Source: Pseudomonadota bacterium
Lineage (GTDB): Bacteria > Pseudomonadota > Alphaproteobacteria > Rhizobiales > Beijerinckiaceae
Assembly (NCBI GenBank): GCA_021812505.1
Contig: JAKANG010000002.1
Span: 1 to 18,919, forward strand
Direction of reading: 5' to 3'
DNA length: 18,919 nt
Each line of letters opens with the position of its first letter. Position 1 is the first letter of the stretch. Below, piece by piece: positions 1 through 7,237 of this stretch. A model generated the notes under the pieces. It ran no database searches, was not told the DNA's origin, and saw only the letters and a program-made list of their open reading frames with translations. The position numbers were made by a program, and so were the translations under genes.

Positions 1-456
1 GCGATAGGCCTTCATGATCTGGTCGATCGCAGCGCGGTCGCCGGACAGGCCGATGACGCGCGGGTCGAAACTGCTCGCATAATCCTGCATGAGCTGCGGC
101 GTGTCGCGCTCGGGATCGACCGTGACGAAGAGGACCTTGATCTTCGCGTCAGGGCCCAGCGCGCGCAGGATCTCGGAGATCTGGGCGAGCGTCGTCGGGC
201 AGACGTCGGGGCAATGGGTATAGCCGAAAAAAACGAGGAACGGCTCGCCGCGCAGATCCCGGTCGGAGACCTTCGCGCCGCCGCTCTCCAGGACGAAAGG
301 CCCGCCGATGGCCGACGGCGCGGGCGCGGCGGGCTTTTCGCTGGACAGAAAGCCGAGGCCGATCGCGGAAAGGGCGAGCGCGCCGGCGAAGCCTGCGAGC
401 ATCCACAGAAGGGGAAGCGGGGTTTTCGGCGGGGTCTTGGTCTTGCGCGGGGGCAT
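1..456 (-). CDS. SCO1/SenC family copper-binding protein (3' end outside window)
   Basis: SCO1/SenC proteins are membrane-anchored, thioredoxin-fold proteins that deliver copper to cytochrome oxidase or act as thiol reductases on the outer face of the membrane. The 152 visible codons show a short basic N-terminus (MPPRKTKTPPK), one membrane segment at about residues 14-35, and the family core with FGYTHCPDVCPTT, which contains the CxxxC copper ligands. The third ligand, a C-terminal histidine, lies beyond the window. The ATG is chosen because a TAGGA ribosome-binding site sits just upstream and the membrane anchor follows directly. It starts 6 bp after the stop of the 54-residue protein gene, so it is the last visible gene of the efflux operon. 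SCO1 genes more often sit with oxidase or copper genes. The family assignment is firm; its role with this pump is unknown. Confidence 0.93.
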   Translation of the reverse strand, partial: MPPRKTKTPPKTPLPLLWMLAGFAGALALSAIGLGFLSSEKPAAPAPSAIGGPFVLESGGAKVSDRDLRGEPFLVFFGYTHCPDVCPTTLAQISEILRALGPDAKIKVLFVTVDPERDTPQLMQDYASSFDPRVIGLSGDRAAIDQIMKAYR

Positions 457-462
457 GAAGTC

Positions 463-627
463 CTACAGGCAGGTCCAGGCGGCGTTGAGCGTGTTGACGA
501 AGACCACCGGCCCATAGGCCGCCCACAGCGCCAGCGCGCCGCCCCCCAGCGTGACGGCCAGGCCGGCGGCAAGCCACAGCCAGATGTTTGCGCACGCCGC
601 CTGCAGGGACGGGACGGGTTCGTTCAT
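463..627 (-). CDS. Small membrane protein, 54 residues, between RND permease and SCO1 genes
   Basis: This short frame encodes a 54-residue protein starting MNEPVPSLQAACANIWLW and ending NTLNAAWTCL. It has one clear membrane helix at about residues 15-40 (WLWLAAGLAVTLGGGALALW), a short polar N-terminus and a C-terminal tail with a cysteine next to the end. It lies 19 bp after the RND permease stop and 6 bp before the SCO1 start, on the same strand, which argues for translation within the operon. An AAAGGG tract lies unusually close to its ATG, so initiation may be weak or coupled to the permease. I do not recognise the family. By size and place it could be a small pump subunit like AcrZ on AcrB, or a partner of SCO1. 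Both are inference from context only. Confidence 0.72.
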   Translation of the reverse strand: MNEPVPSLQAACANIWLWLAAGLAVTLGGGALALWAAYGPVVFVNTLNAAWTCL

Positions 628-646
628 GCCCTTTAGATGGACTGGC

Positions 647-3600
647 TCAGGCCTGATGTCCAGTATCGGCCGGCTTCGGAATTCGGAACCAGGCGAGATA
701 GAGCGCCGGCAGGAACAGAAGCGTCAGCACGGTGCCGACGATGATGCCGCCCATCATCGCATAGGCCATGGGACCCCAGAAGATTTCGCGCGAGATCGGG
801 ATCAGCGCCAGGGTCGCCGCGGCGGCGGTCAGCATGATCGGCCGCATGCGGTGCTGGGTCGCCTCCTGCACGGCGTTCCACGGGGCGACGCCCTCCTTGC
901 GCAACGAGTCGATCTGGATGATCAGGATCACCGAATTGCGGATCAGGATGCCGATCAGCGCCAATATGCCCAGCGTCGCCACGAAGCCCATCGGCGCGTG
1001 GCTCGCCAGAAGAGCGGCGACGACGCCGATCACCGCGAGCGGCGCCACCGCGAAGACGAGGAACAATTTGCTGAAGGACTGAAGCTGGATCATCAGGATC
1101 GTCGCCATGATGAAAAGCATCAGCGGCATCACGGCGTTGATCGGCCCCTGCGCCTTGGCGCTTTCCTCGACCGCGCCGCCGACCTCGACCTTGTATTCGG
1201 GCGGCAGCGCGTCGGCGAATTTTTTCACCCCCGGTTCCAGCTCGCCGACCACGGTCGCCGGCTGGACGCTGTCGGTGACCGCGACCTTGATCGTGATGGT
1301 TGGCAGGCGCGAACGCCGCCAGATCGTCGGCTGCTCCAGCCCGAAGCTGAAATTGGCGACCGAGGCCAGAGGCACGGACTGGCCGTTCGCCGCCGGCAAT
1401 TGCAGGTTCTGCAAGGTTTCCACCGAGCCGCGCTCCTTGTTGCGGGCGCGGGCGATGACATCGACAAGATAAATGTCGTCGCGGACCTGGGTGACGTCGG
1501 CGCCGTTGACCACGCTGTTGATGGTCGTGGCGATGTCCTGCGAGGAGACGCCGAGCGTGCGCGCCTTGTCCTGCAGCACGTTTACGCGCACCATGCGCGC
1601 CGGCTCCATCCAGTCGAAGGTCACGTCGCCGAGGTGGCGGTTCCTGGCGACAATATTGCCGAGTTGCTGCGCATAGTCGCGGACCTTGTCGATATCCGGG
1701 CCGCTCATGCGATATTGCACCGGGCGTCCGACGGGCGGGCCGATGTCGAGCAGATGGACGAAGGCGTCCGTGCCGGGAAAGGCCTTGCGCAGCCAGTCGT
1801 GATAGTTCTGGCGCAGCCGGTCGCGGGCTTCGATGCTCTTCGTCAGGATCACCATCTGCCCGAAGGCGATGTTGGCCGGCTGCACGTCGAAGGACAGGAC
1901 GAAACGCTTGGCGCCCTCGCCGACATAGGTGGACCAGTGATCGACATCCGGATCCTTCGCCAGCACCTCGCGCTCGAACCGCGCCATCTGGTCGTTGGTG
2001 TCCTCGATCGAGGCGTTCTGCGGCAGGTTCCAGTCGATGATCAGTTCGGGACGGTCGGAGCTGGGGAAGAATTGCTGCTGCACGAAGCCCATCCCGAAGA
2101 TGGCGACGAAAAAGGTGGCCAGCGTCGCGCCGATCGTAAGCCAGCGATGGTTCATGCAGACGTTGAGCGCGCGGTCGAAGCCGCGCGCGAACCAGCTTTT
2201 GCCCGTCTCGTGATGGCCTTTCATCGCCGCCGGCAGGAGGGTGACGCCGAGCAGCGGCGTGAACAGCACCGCGACAATCCACGAGGTCACCAGCGAGACG
2301 GCGATGACCACGAAAAGCGTGAAGGTGAATTCGCCCGCCGCGCTCGAATTGAGGCCGACGGGGATGAATCCGGCGACGGTGACCAAAGTGCCGGTGAGCA
2401 TCGGAAAGGCGGTGCTGGTATAGACATGGGTCGCCGCCTTGCGCAGATCGTCGCCGGCCTCCAGCCGCGCCACCATCATCTCGACGGCGATCATGGCGTC
2501 GTCCACCAAGAGGCCGAGGGCTATGATCAGCGCGCCGAGCGAAATGCGCTGCAACGAGATGTCGGTCACGCGCATGTAGAGGAAGGTGATCGCGAGCACC
2601 AGCGGAATGGCGATGGAGACGACGAGGCCGGCGCGCCAGCCCAGGCTGATGAAGCTGATGCCGAGTACGATGACGATGGCCTCGAACAGGCCGCGGGTGA
2701 ATCCGGACACAGCCTCGTCCACCACGGCTGGCTGGTCCGACACCCGATAAATGTCCACGCCGACGGGCAGCGTCGATTTGACCTGCTCGATCTTCTTCTC
2801 GAGCGCGGCGCCGAACTCCAGCAGATTGGCGCCTTGCTTCATGCCGATGGCGAGCCCGATCGCCGGTTCGCCATTATAGCGAAAGAGCTTGGTCGGCGGG
2901 TCGATATAGCCGCGCCGGATCGTCGCGACGTCGGTCAGCGGGAAGAAGCGGTCATTGACGCGCAGGTTGATCGCGCGCAGCGAATCTTCGGAGGTGAACT
3001 GGCCGCTGACCCTGACGGCGATCCGCTCGGGCCCCGCCTGGACGAAGCCCGAAGGCGTCACCGCGTTCTGCGCGGCGAGCGTGTTCATCACCGATTGCAG
3101 GTCGACGCCGATCGCAGCCATCTGGCGGGTCGAGAATTCGAGATAGATCGCCTCGTCCTGTTCGCCGATCAGATCGACGCGGCCGACATTGGGCACGGTC
3201 AGGATCTGCGAGCGCGCGAATTCCACCTGGTCGCGCAACTGGCGCATGGTGAGGCCGTCGGCGGTGAAGGCGTAAATATTGCCGAACACGTCGCCGAAGC
3301 GGTCGTTGAAGAAGGGCCCCTGGACGCCGGCGGGAAACTGGCTCCGGATGTCCGCGATCATGTTGCGGACGCGAACCCAGGTCGGCTCGACGTCCTTGGC
3401 GCGGGTCGTCGGCAGGAGGTTGACGAAGACGATGGTCTGGCCGGCGGTGGTGATCGAGCGGGTGAAATCGAGCGATTCAAGCTCCTCCAGCTTGCGCTCG
3501 ATCCGCTCGGTGACCTGAAGCGTGGTCTCTTGCGCCGTGGCGCCCGGCCAGTTCGCCTGGATCACCATGGTCTTGATGGTGAAATTCGGGTCTTCCTCGC

Positions 3601-3709
3601 GTCCGAGCTTCAAATAGGAGAAGACGCCCGCGACCAGGAAGACCAGTATGAAGTACCAGACGAGCGAGCGGCGATCGAGCGCCCAGTCTGACAGGTTGAA
3701 ACGGCTCAC
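647..3709 (-). CDS. RND (HAE1/AcrB-type) efflux permease, TriC-like
   Basis: This is the inner-membrane proton antiporter of a tripartite efflux pump, 1020 residues long, as usual for the family. It has a first membrane helix (LVWYFILVFLVAGVFSYL), a large periplasmic loop, a helix bundle with the proton-relay pair D403-D404 in GLLVDDAMIAVEMM, a second large loop, and a C-terminal bundle. At the place of the AcrB relay lysine (K940) it has arginine R924, in GILIRNSVIL. The start is a GTG whose last two bases overlap the adaptor stop (GTGA). A GGGAG lies 9 bp upstream, and the next residues match family N-termini. The frame stays open further upstream, but that part is antisense-like shadow inside the adaptor gene. 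Two adaptor genes precede it, as in Pseudomonas TriABC. No outer-membrane channel gene is visible, so one must be supplied from elsewhere. Confidence 0.95.
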   Translation of the reverse strand: MSRFNLSDWALDRRSLVWYFILVFLVAGVFSYLKLGREEDPNFTIKTMVIQANWPGATAQETTLQVTERIERKLEELESLDFTRSITTAGQTIVFVNLLPTTRAKDVEPTWVRVRNMIADIRSQFPAGVQGPFFNDRFGDVFGNIYAFTADGLTMRQLRDQVEFARSQILTVPNVGRVDLIGEQDEAIYLEFSTRQMAAIGVDLQSVMNTLAAQNAVTPSGFVQAGPERIAVRVSGQFTSEDSLRAINLRVNDRFFPLTDVATIRRGYIDPPTKLFRYNGEPAIGLAIGMKQGANLLEFGAALEKKIEQVKSTLPVGVDIYRVSDQPAVVDEAVSGFTRGLFEAIVIVLGISFISLGWRAGLVVSIAIPLVLAITFLYMRVTDISLQRISLGALIIALGLLVDDAMIAVEMMVARLEAGDDLRKAATHVYTSTAFPMLTGTLVTVAGFIPVGLNSSAAGEFTFTLFVVIAVSLVTSWIVAVLFTPLLGVTLLPAAMKGHHETGKSWFARGFDRALNVCMNHRWLTIGATLATFFVAIFGMGFVQQQFFPSSDRPELIIDWNLPQNASIEDTNDQMARFEREVLAKDPDVDHWSTYVGEGAKRFVLSFDVQPANIAFGQMVILTKSIEARDRLRQNYHDWLRKAFPGTDAFVHLLDIGPPVGRPVQYRMSGPDIDKVRDYAQQLGNIVARNRHLGDVTFDWMEPARMVRVNVLQDKARTLGVSSQDIATTINSVVNGADVTQVRDDIYLVDVIARARNKERGSVETLQNLQLPAANGQSVPLASVANFSFGLEQPTIWRRSRLPTITIKVAVTDSVQPATVVGELEPGVKKFADALPPEYKVEVGGAVEESAKAQGPINAVMPLMLFIMATILMIQLQSFSKLFLVFAVAPLAVIGVVAALLASHAPMGFVATLGILALIGILIRNSVILIIQIDSLRKEGVAPWNAVQEATQHRMRPIMLTAAAATLALIPISREIFWGPMAYAMMGGIIVGTVLTLLFLPALYLAWFRIPKPADTGHQA

Positions 3710-4809
3710 GGCGCTTCGCTCCCATAAATCTTCACAAGCTCGCCCTCTTGCAGGCGGTGGACGCCGGCCGTGACGATCCGCTCGCCGGGCTTGAGGCCGC
3801 CACGCACGATCCAGCGGCCTTCCTCGCGGTCCGGCGCGACCTCGACATCGCGCAAGGAAACCCGCGAAGTCGCCGGATCGACGACGAAGACGCGCGCCTT
3901 TTCGCCTTCGTGCAACAAGGCGGAGTCGGGGATGCGGATCGCGGCGTTCGATCCCGTGGCGAGCCGGGCGAAGATCGTCGCGCCGATGCGAAACGAGTCG
4001 GGCGGATTCTCGAGCGCGATCTTCACGCGGCTGCTCCGCGTCACAGGGTCGGATTCCGGCGCAATTTCGCGCACTGTTCCGGCTATCGCCTTGGTGGGGG
4101 CGATCTGCAGGGCGACGTCGAATTTCTGGCCGATCCACAAGGCGTCGACAATGCTTTCGGCGGCGTCGATCACCGCGTCGCGCTTTGACGGTTCGGCGAG
4201 GGCGACGATTGGCTGGCCGGGCGAAACCGTCTGGCCGACCTCGGCGTAGGTCGCGGTGACGACGCCAGAATAATCGGCCTTGAGCACGGAATAGGACAAT
4301 TGCTCCCTGGCCTTGGCAAGATTGGCCTCGGCTTGCTCCATATTGGCCTGGGCGGCGGCGCGCTCCTGTTCGGCGGTGTCGAAAGCCGCCTGAGATGTCG
4401 TCTTCTTTTGCAGAAGCGCAGCTTGGCGGGTCTCTGTCGCCGCCGCGTTGTCGAACTGGGCGCGGGCGCTGGCGAGATTGGCGGTTGCCGAACGCACGGC
4501 CATTTCCAGCGCCAGCGGATCGATCGCCGCGAGGGTCTGGCCCTGTTCGACGCGGTCGCCGGCCTTGACGGGGCGGGAGATCATCCGGCCGATCACGCGG
4601 AAGCCGAAGGGAGTCTGCACCTGCGGTTCGACCGTGCCTGAGAGCACCATGTCGAGGGCCGGGCTCGGCTCGACTACCATGGTGAGCGCCGGGCGCGGGG
4701 GCGGGGGCACCTCTTGCTCCTTCTTGCAGCCCGCGAGCGCCGCCGCCAGAGCCAGAGGGACGAAGGCGACGCGCAGGAGGGGCGAGCGGCGAGCAGGGCG
4801 GGCCATCAT
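3706..4809 (-). CDS. RND efflux periplasmic adaptor lipoprotein (second of two)
   Basis: A membrane fusion protein that links the RND permease to an outer-membrane channel. The 367-residue product has a lipoprotein signal with lipobox LAGC (Cys28 if the first Met is used). A barrel-sandwich half follows (FGFRVIGRMISRPVKAGDRVEQGQ), then an alanine/glutamine-rich coiled-coil hairpin at about residues 105-175, and the returning lipoyl half (LKADYSGVVTATYAEVGQTVSPGQPIVAL). A beta-barrel and a membrane-proximal domain ending GGLKPGERIVTAGVHRLQEGELV complete it. ATG 4809 overlaps the stop of the upstream adaptor by 4 bp (ATGA); the next codon is also ATG, so the start could be one residue later. 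Its own stop overlaps the permease GTG by 3 bp, so the three pump genes are probably translationally coupled. Confidence 0.93.
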   Translation of the reverse strand: MMARPARRSPLLRVAFVPLALAAALAGCKKEQEVPPPPRPALTMVVEPSPALDMVLSGTVEPQVQTPFGFRVIGRMISRPVKAGDRVEQGQTLAAIDPLALEMAVRSATANLASARAQFDNAAATETRQAALLQKKTTSQAAFDTAEQERAAAQANMEQAEANLAKAREQLSYSVLKADYSGVVTATYAEVGQTVSPGQPIVALAEPSKRDAVIDAAESIVDALWIGQKFDVALQIAPTKAIAGTVREIAPESDPVTRSSRVKIALENPPDSFRIGATIFARLATGSNAAIRIPDSALLHEGEKARVFVVDPATSRVSLRDVEVAPDREEGRWIVRGGLKPGERIVTAGVHRLQEGELVKIYGSEAP

Positions 4810-5888
4810 GAACGCTCCGTCGGCTGCGGGGCGACGATCTGCCCCTCGCGCAGGAATTTGCCGCCGTCGATCACCACGCTGTCGCCGGGCTTCAGGCCGC
4901 CGTCGAGAATGATGCGCTCCTTCTCGTAACGCGCGACGCTGACAGGTCGCAAATGCACGGAATGGTCGGCGGGATCGACGACCCAGAGCGCGGGCTTGCC
5001 GTCCTTGGCGGTCAGCGCCGTCCAGGGCAGGACAAAGACATCCTCCAGGCTCAACCGTCCGGTTCCGGTCACGGCGGCGCCCAACGGCAAGGTTGGACCA
5101 TCGGGGTCGATCTGGACCTTGACCTGAACCGTGCCCGTCTTCGTGTCCACGACGGGCGAGATTTCGCGGACCCGGCCCTTGGTCTTCACGCTGGGGTCGC
5201 TGACCAGGGCGAGGAAGATATACGGCGTGCTGAGCTTGCGGGTGAAGGCGGATTCGTAGACGGAGAAAACCGCGTCGCGCGGGCCGTCCTGCGCGAGCGT
5301 GTACGCCATTTGCGCCGCCTGGGCCACTTGGCCGACCTCGATATTGCGCGCCGTGATCACGCCCGGATGGCCGGCGCGCAGATAGGTATAGGAGAGGGCG
5401 TCTTCGGCGGCGGTCTGTTGAGCCTTGGCGGCTTCGAGCGAGCCGGCGGCGGTGCGCTGGGCGCGTTCGGCGAGATCATAGGCCGCCTGGGTGGCGTAGC
5501 CATTGGCGAGCAGGGCCTTCTGCCGCTCGAAGGCGGCGTCCGCCTGACGCATGGTCGCCTCCGCGCCAGCGACCCCCGCCTGGGCCGCCTTGAGGTCCGC
5601 CTCTTGCTCGGTCGGGTCGAGCCGGGCAAGAATATCGTCCGCGCCGACATGCTGGCCGACGTCCGCATTGCGCTCGATGACCCGGCCGCTGATGCGGAAG
5701 GACAATTCGCTCTGCACCTGGGCGCGCACCGTTCCGGTCAGGGTGATGTCGCTGTCGAAGGATTGGGGTTCGACCGTCTGGGTTACGACGGCGAACGGCG
5801 CGCGCGGCGCGTGCGAAGCCTTCTCGCCACACGCGGCGAGCGGCAGGGTCGTCAGAAGCAGGACGAAGAGGCGCGGTTTGACCCTCAT
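4806..5888 (-). CDS. RND efflux periplasmic adaptor lipoprotein (first of two)
   Basis: The first gene of the leftward operon encodes a second, distinct membrane fusion protein of 360 residues. It has a signal peptide with lipobox LAAC (Cys20), then the barrel-sandwich strand LSFRISGRVIERNADVGQHVGADD. A coiled-coil hairpin spans about residues 100-160, the returning lipoyl strand reads LRAGHPGVITARNIEVGQVAQAAQ, and the C-terminal domain reads LDGGLKPGDSVVIDGGKFLREGQIV. The start has an AGGAG four bases upstream of the ATG. It differs clearly in sequence from the next adaptor, so it is not a recent duplicate. In the TriABC pump of Pseudomonas both adaptors are needed for activity. By analogy the two proteins here may form a mixed adaptor ring, but that is inference. 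Control is probably by the divergent TetR protein. Confidence 0.93.
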   Translation of the reverse strand: MRVKPRLFVLLLTTLPLAACGEKASHAPRAPFAVVTQTVEPQSFDSDITLTGTVRAQVQSELSFRISGRVIERNADVGQHVGADDILARLDPTEQEADLKAAQAGVAGAEATMRQADAAFERQKALLANGYATQAAYDLAERAQRTAAGSLEAAKAQQTAAEDALSYTYLRAGHPGVITARNIEVGQVAQAAQMAYTLAQDGPRDAVFSVYESAFTRKLSTPYIFLALVSDPSVKTKGRVREISPVVDTKTGTVQVKVQIDPDGPTLPLGAAVTGTGRLSLEDVFVLPWTALTAKDGKPALWVVDPADHSVHLRPVSVARYEKERIILDGGLKPGDSVVIDGGKFLREGQIVAPQPTERS

Positions 5889-5944
5889 GGGACTCCTGGC
5901 GACCGGGCGATGAAAATTCTTCTGGGCATTTGCCCTGAAAGAGG

Positions 5945-5971
5945 ATTATTATTGACTGACCGGAAAGTCAA
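5945..5971 (-). promoter_or_regulatory. Probable promoter of the efflux operon
   Basis: Read on the minus strand, TTGACT (5971-5966) could be the -35 box, and AATAAT (5950-5945) could be the -10 box, with a short 15-bp spacer. A 17-bp spacer would give TAATCC instead. Either -10 leaves a leader of about 50 nt before the first adaptor. The -35 box is one arm of the dyad operator, so a bound repressor would block it. Confidence 0.4.
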
Positions 5972-5974
5972 TAA
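5949..5974. promoter_or_regulatory. 26-bp dyad operator for the TetR-family regulator
   Basis: Two perfect 9-bp arms, TTATTGACT (5949-5957) and AGTCAATAA (5966-5974), flank an 8-bp centre, GACCGGAA. The CCGG in the middle is symmetric too, so only two base pairs of the 26-bp element break the symmetry. It is the only strong palindrome between the divergent regulator and efflux genes. Its size suits a TetR-family repressor bound as one or two dimers. It ends 13 bp before the regulator ATG, so it would also control the regulator itself. Confidence 0.75.
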
Positions 5975-5987
5975 CTTGAAAGGCCGG

Positions 5988-6668
5988 ATGGGAACGGAAA
6001 TGAAAGAGCGCGCGCGCCGCAAGGCGGAACGACCGGGCGAAATCATCGAAGCGGCGTTCGACGCCTTCGCCGAGCGCGGCTTCGCGGCGACGCGCATGGA
6101 GGACGTCGCGGCGCGGGCCGGGGTGACCAAGGGCGCGATCTATTTCTATTTCGAAACCAAGGAGCGCCTGTTCAAGGAAATGGTCGACCATTACTCGCGG
6201 GACATGCTCGCTGACGCTGGCGCCATGCTCGCGGTGGCGCAGGGAACCTGCGCGGAAAAGCTCCGGGCTTTTCTGAACTTTATGTACGGCCGCTGCGCCT
6301 GCGACCGCCGCGGGCGCGAGATGATCCGCTTCATGGTCTCGGATGGAAAAAGCTTCCCGCAACTCGTGGAGAGCCACCACCGGAATTTCTTCGCGCCCGC
6401 CATGGGCATGATCGCGGAGCTTCTGGCGGCAGGCGTCGCGAGCGGCGACTTCCGGCCCGAAGTGCTGAAACATGGCGCCGAGATCGTGATCGCCCCCTCG
6501 GTCTTCCTCACCCTGATGCGCCTGATCTTCGGCTCCAATCTCGCCATCGATGAGGAGGCCTATATCGCCGCCCATGTCGATCTGCTGCTCAACGGGCTTC
6601 TCACCCCCGCGGGCCGCGAAAATTTGTCATCCGGAAAGGCTTGCGGCGAGGCCCTCTCCCCGATATAG
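5988..6668 (+). CDS. TetR/AcrR family transcriptional regulator of the efflux operon
   Basis: A 226-residue ligand-responsive DNA-binding protein. The N-terminal TetR domain is complete: IIEAAFDAFAERGFAATR, then the helix-turn-helix VAARAGVTKGAIYFYF and the boundary KERLFKEMV, at roughly residues 20-70. The C-terminal half is helical and ligand-binding, with a cysteine-containing stretch (YGRCACDRRGREMIRF). ATG 5988 is chosen because GAAAGG lies four bases upstream. An in-frame ATG at 6000 is the alternative. The frame is open much further upstream, but that part crosses the operator and the divergent gene and is not coding. The divergent position and the operator indicate a local repressor of the pump; the inducer cannot be read from the sequence. 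Its last codons contain the promoter of the next tRNA gene. Confidence 0.92.
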   Translation: MGTEMKERARRKAERPGEIIEAAFDAFAERGFAATRMEDVAARAGVTKGAIYFYFETKERLFKEMVDHYSRDMLADAGAMLAVAQGTCAEKLRAFLNFMYGRCACDRRGREMIRFMVSDGKSFPQLVESHHRNFFAPAMGMIAELLAAGVASGDFRPEVLKHGAEIVIAPSVFLTLMRLIFGSNLAIDEEAYIAAHVDLLLNGLLTPAGRENLSSGKACGEALSPI

Positions 6669-6669
6669 A
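6641..6669 (+). promoter_or_regulatory. Promoter of tRNA-Glu inside the end of tetR
   Basis: TTGCGG (6641-6646) and TATAGA (6664-6669) are separated by exactly 17 bp. Transcription would start near 6676, about 9 bases before the tRNA. The -10 box contains the TAG stop codon of the tetR gene (6666-6668), so the promoter is embedded in coding sequence. Confidence 0.6.
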
Positions 6670-6684
6670 ACGGGTCCTTCCGCT

Positions 6685-6760
6685 GCTCCCTTCGTCTAGC
6701 GGTCCAGGACGTCGCCCTCTCACGGCGAAAACAGGGGTTCGAGTCCCCTAGGGAGCGCCA
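6685..6760 (+). tRNA. tRNA-Glu (anticodon CTC), CCA encoded
   Basis: The 76-nt gene folds into a full cloverleaf. The acceptor arms are GCTCCCT and AGGGAGC, followed by G and an encoded CCA. The anticodon stem TCGCC/GGCGA carries the 7-nt loop CTCTCAC, which gives anticodon CTC for the codon GAG. The T arm is AGGGG TTCGAGT CCCCT. No second copy of its 3' end is visible in the window, so there is no sign of an element integrated here. Confidence 0.96.
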
Positions 6761-7237
6761 ATAAAATCAAAATGTTAGACGGGCGTAGCGCTCTGGACGC
6801 GCTCTCGTGCCCAACCATTGTCCAATAAGCGTTGTTGGGCTTGGAGCCGCCGCTCGCTTTTGAGCGCAAGCGCCCTGCGCCGCCGGTGCAATTGGCGACG
6901 GTCAGTCGAATTCTTTCCATTTGCAAAATTAGACTTCGCTCATTCGCCACCCGGCGGCGGTGGGCGGGGAGTCGGCGTGGATCGAATGTCTGCTGGTCTC
7001 AGAAATGCGGTCAGGGGTTCAGCCTTCGCCTGCAAACGCTAACACAATCCCGCAGATCACGCCGACCATTTTATGGGGCCGGAACCTCGGTCTATGAACC
7101 GCGTCGAGATAGCCGATGGTCGAGTGGGGCGGCCGATGCTTTAGAAGCCCTGGATATATCGCCGAAGACGTCGGCGCGGGCCTGGACAGCCTGACGATCG
7201 CGCGACAGAAGGATCGGCGGCGCGATCGCGGGACGGA
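6761..7237. other. Intergenic stretch of about 480 bp with no convincing gene
   Basis: Open frames of 60-120 codons exist on both strands, but their translations are rich in Arg, Ser and Ala, resemble no family I know and have no good ribosome-binding sites. One reads back through the tRNA. A 7-bp inverted repeat, GCCCAAC (6809-6815) and GTTGGGC (6834-6840), encloses a smaller one and might help end tRNA transcription, but it lacks a T tract. The stretch may be decayed sequence beside a tRNA gene. Confidence 0.5.

Noticed and set aside
551..3691. A 1046-codon open frame on the plus strand, opposite the RND permease.
   Set aside because: It is the mirror of a high-GC gene: its translation is mostly Asp, Arg, His, Gly and Ala, with no domain or membrane pattern, while the minus-strand frame is a full RND permease.
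3710..4138. An N-terminal extension of 143 residues for the RND permease.
   Set aside because: It lies wholly within the adaptor gene in another frame and matches no RND N-terminus; GTG 3709 with the GTGA overlap gives the normal length.
5921..5940. GGGCA-TT-TGCCC hairpin in the efflux leader as an attenuator.
   Set aside because: Only five pairs with a two-base loop, and no competing structure was found.
4953..5987. A long upstream extension of the TetR frame.
   Set aside because: It runs antisense through the first adaptor gene and across the operator; the TetR domain begins only after 5988.
6720..7194. Frames of 60-120 codons after the tRNA on both strands.
   Set aside because: No ribosome-binding sites, no recognisable sequence, and one is read from within the tRNA gene itself.
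6685..7237. Integration of a mobile element at the tRNA-Glu gene.
   Set aside because: No direct repeat of the tRNA 3' end, no integrase and no phage or transposon gene is visible in the window.
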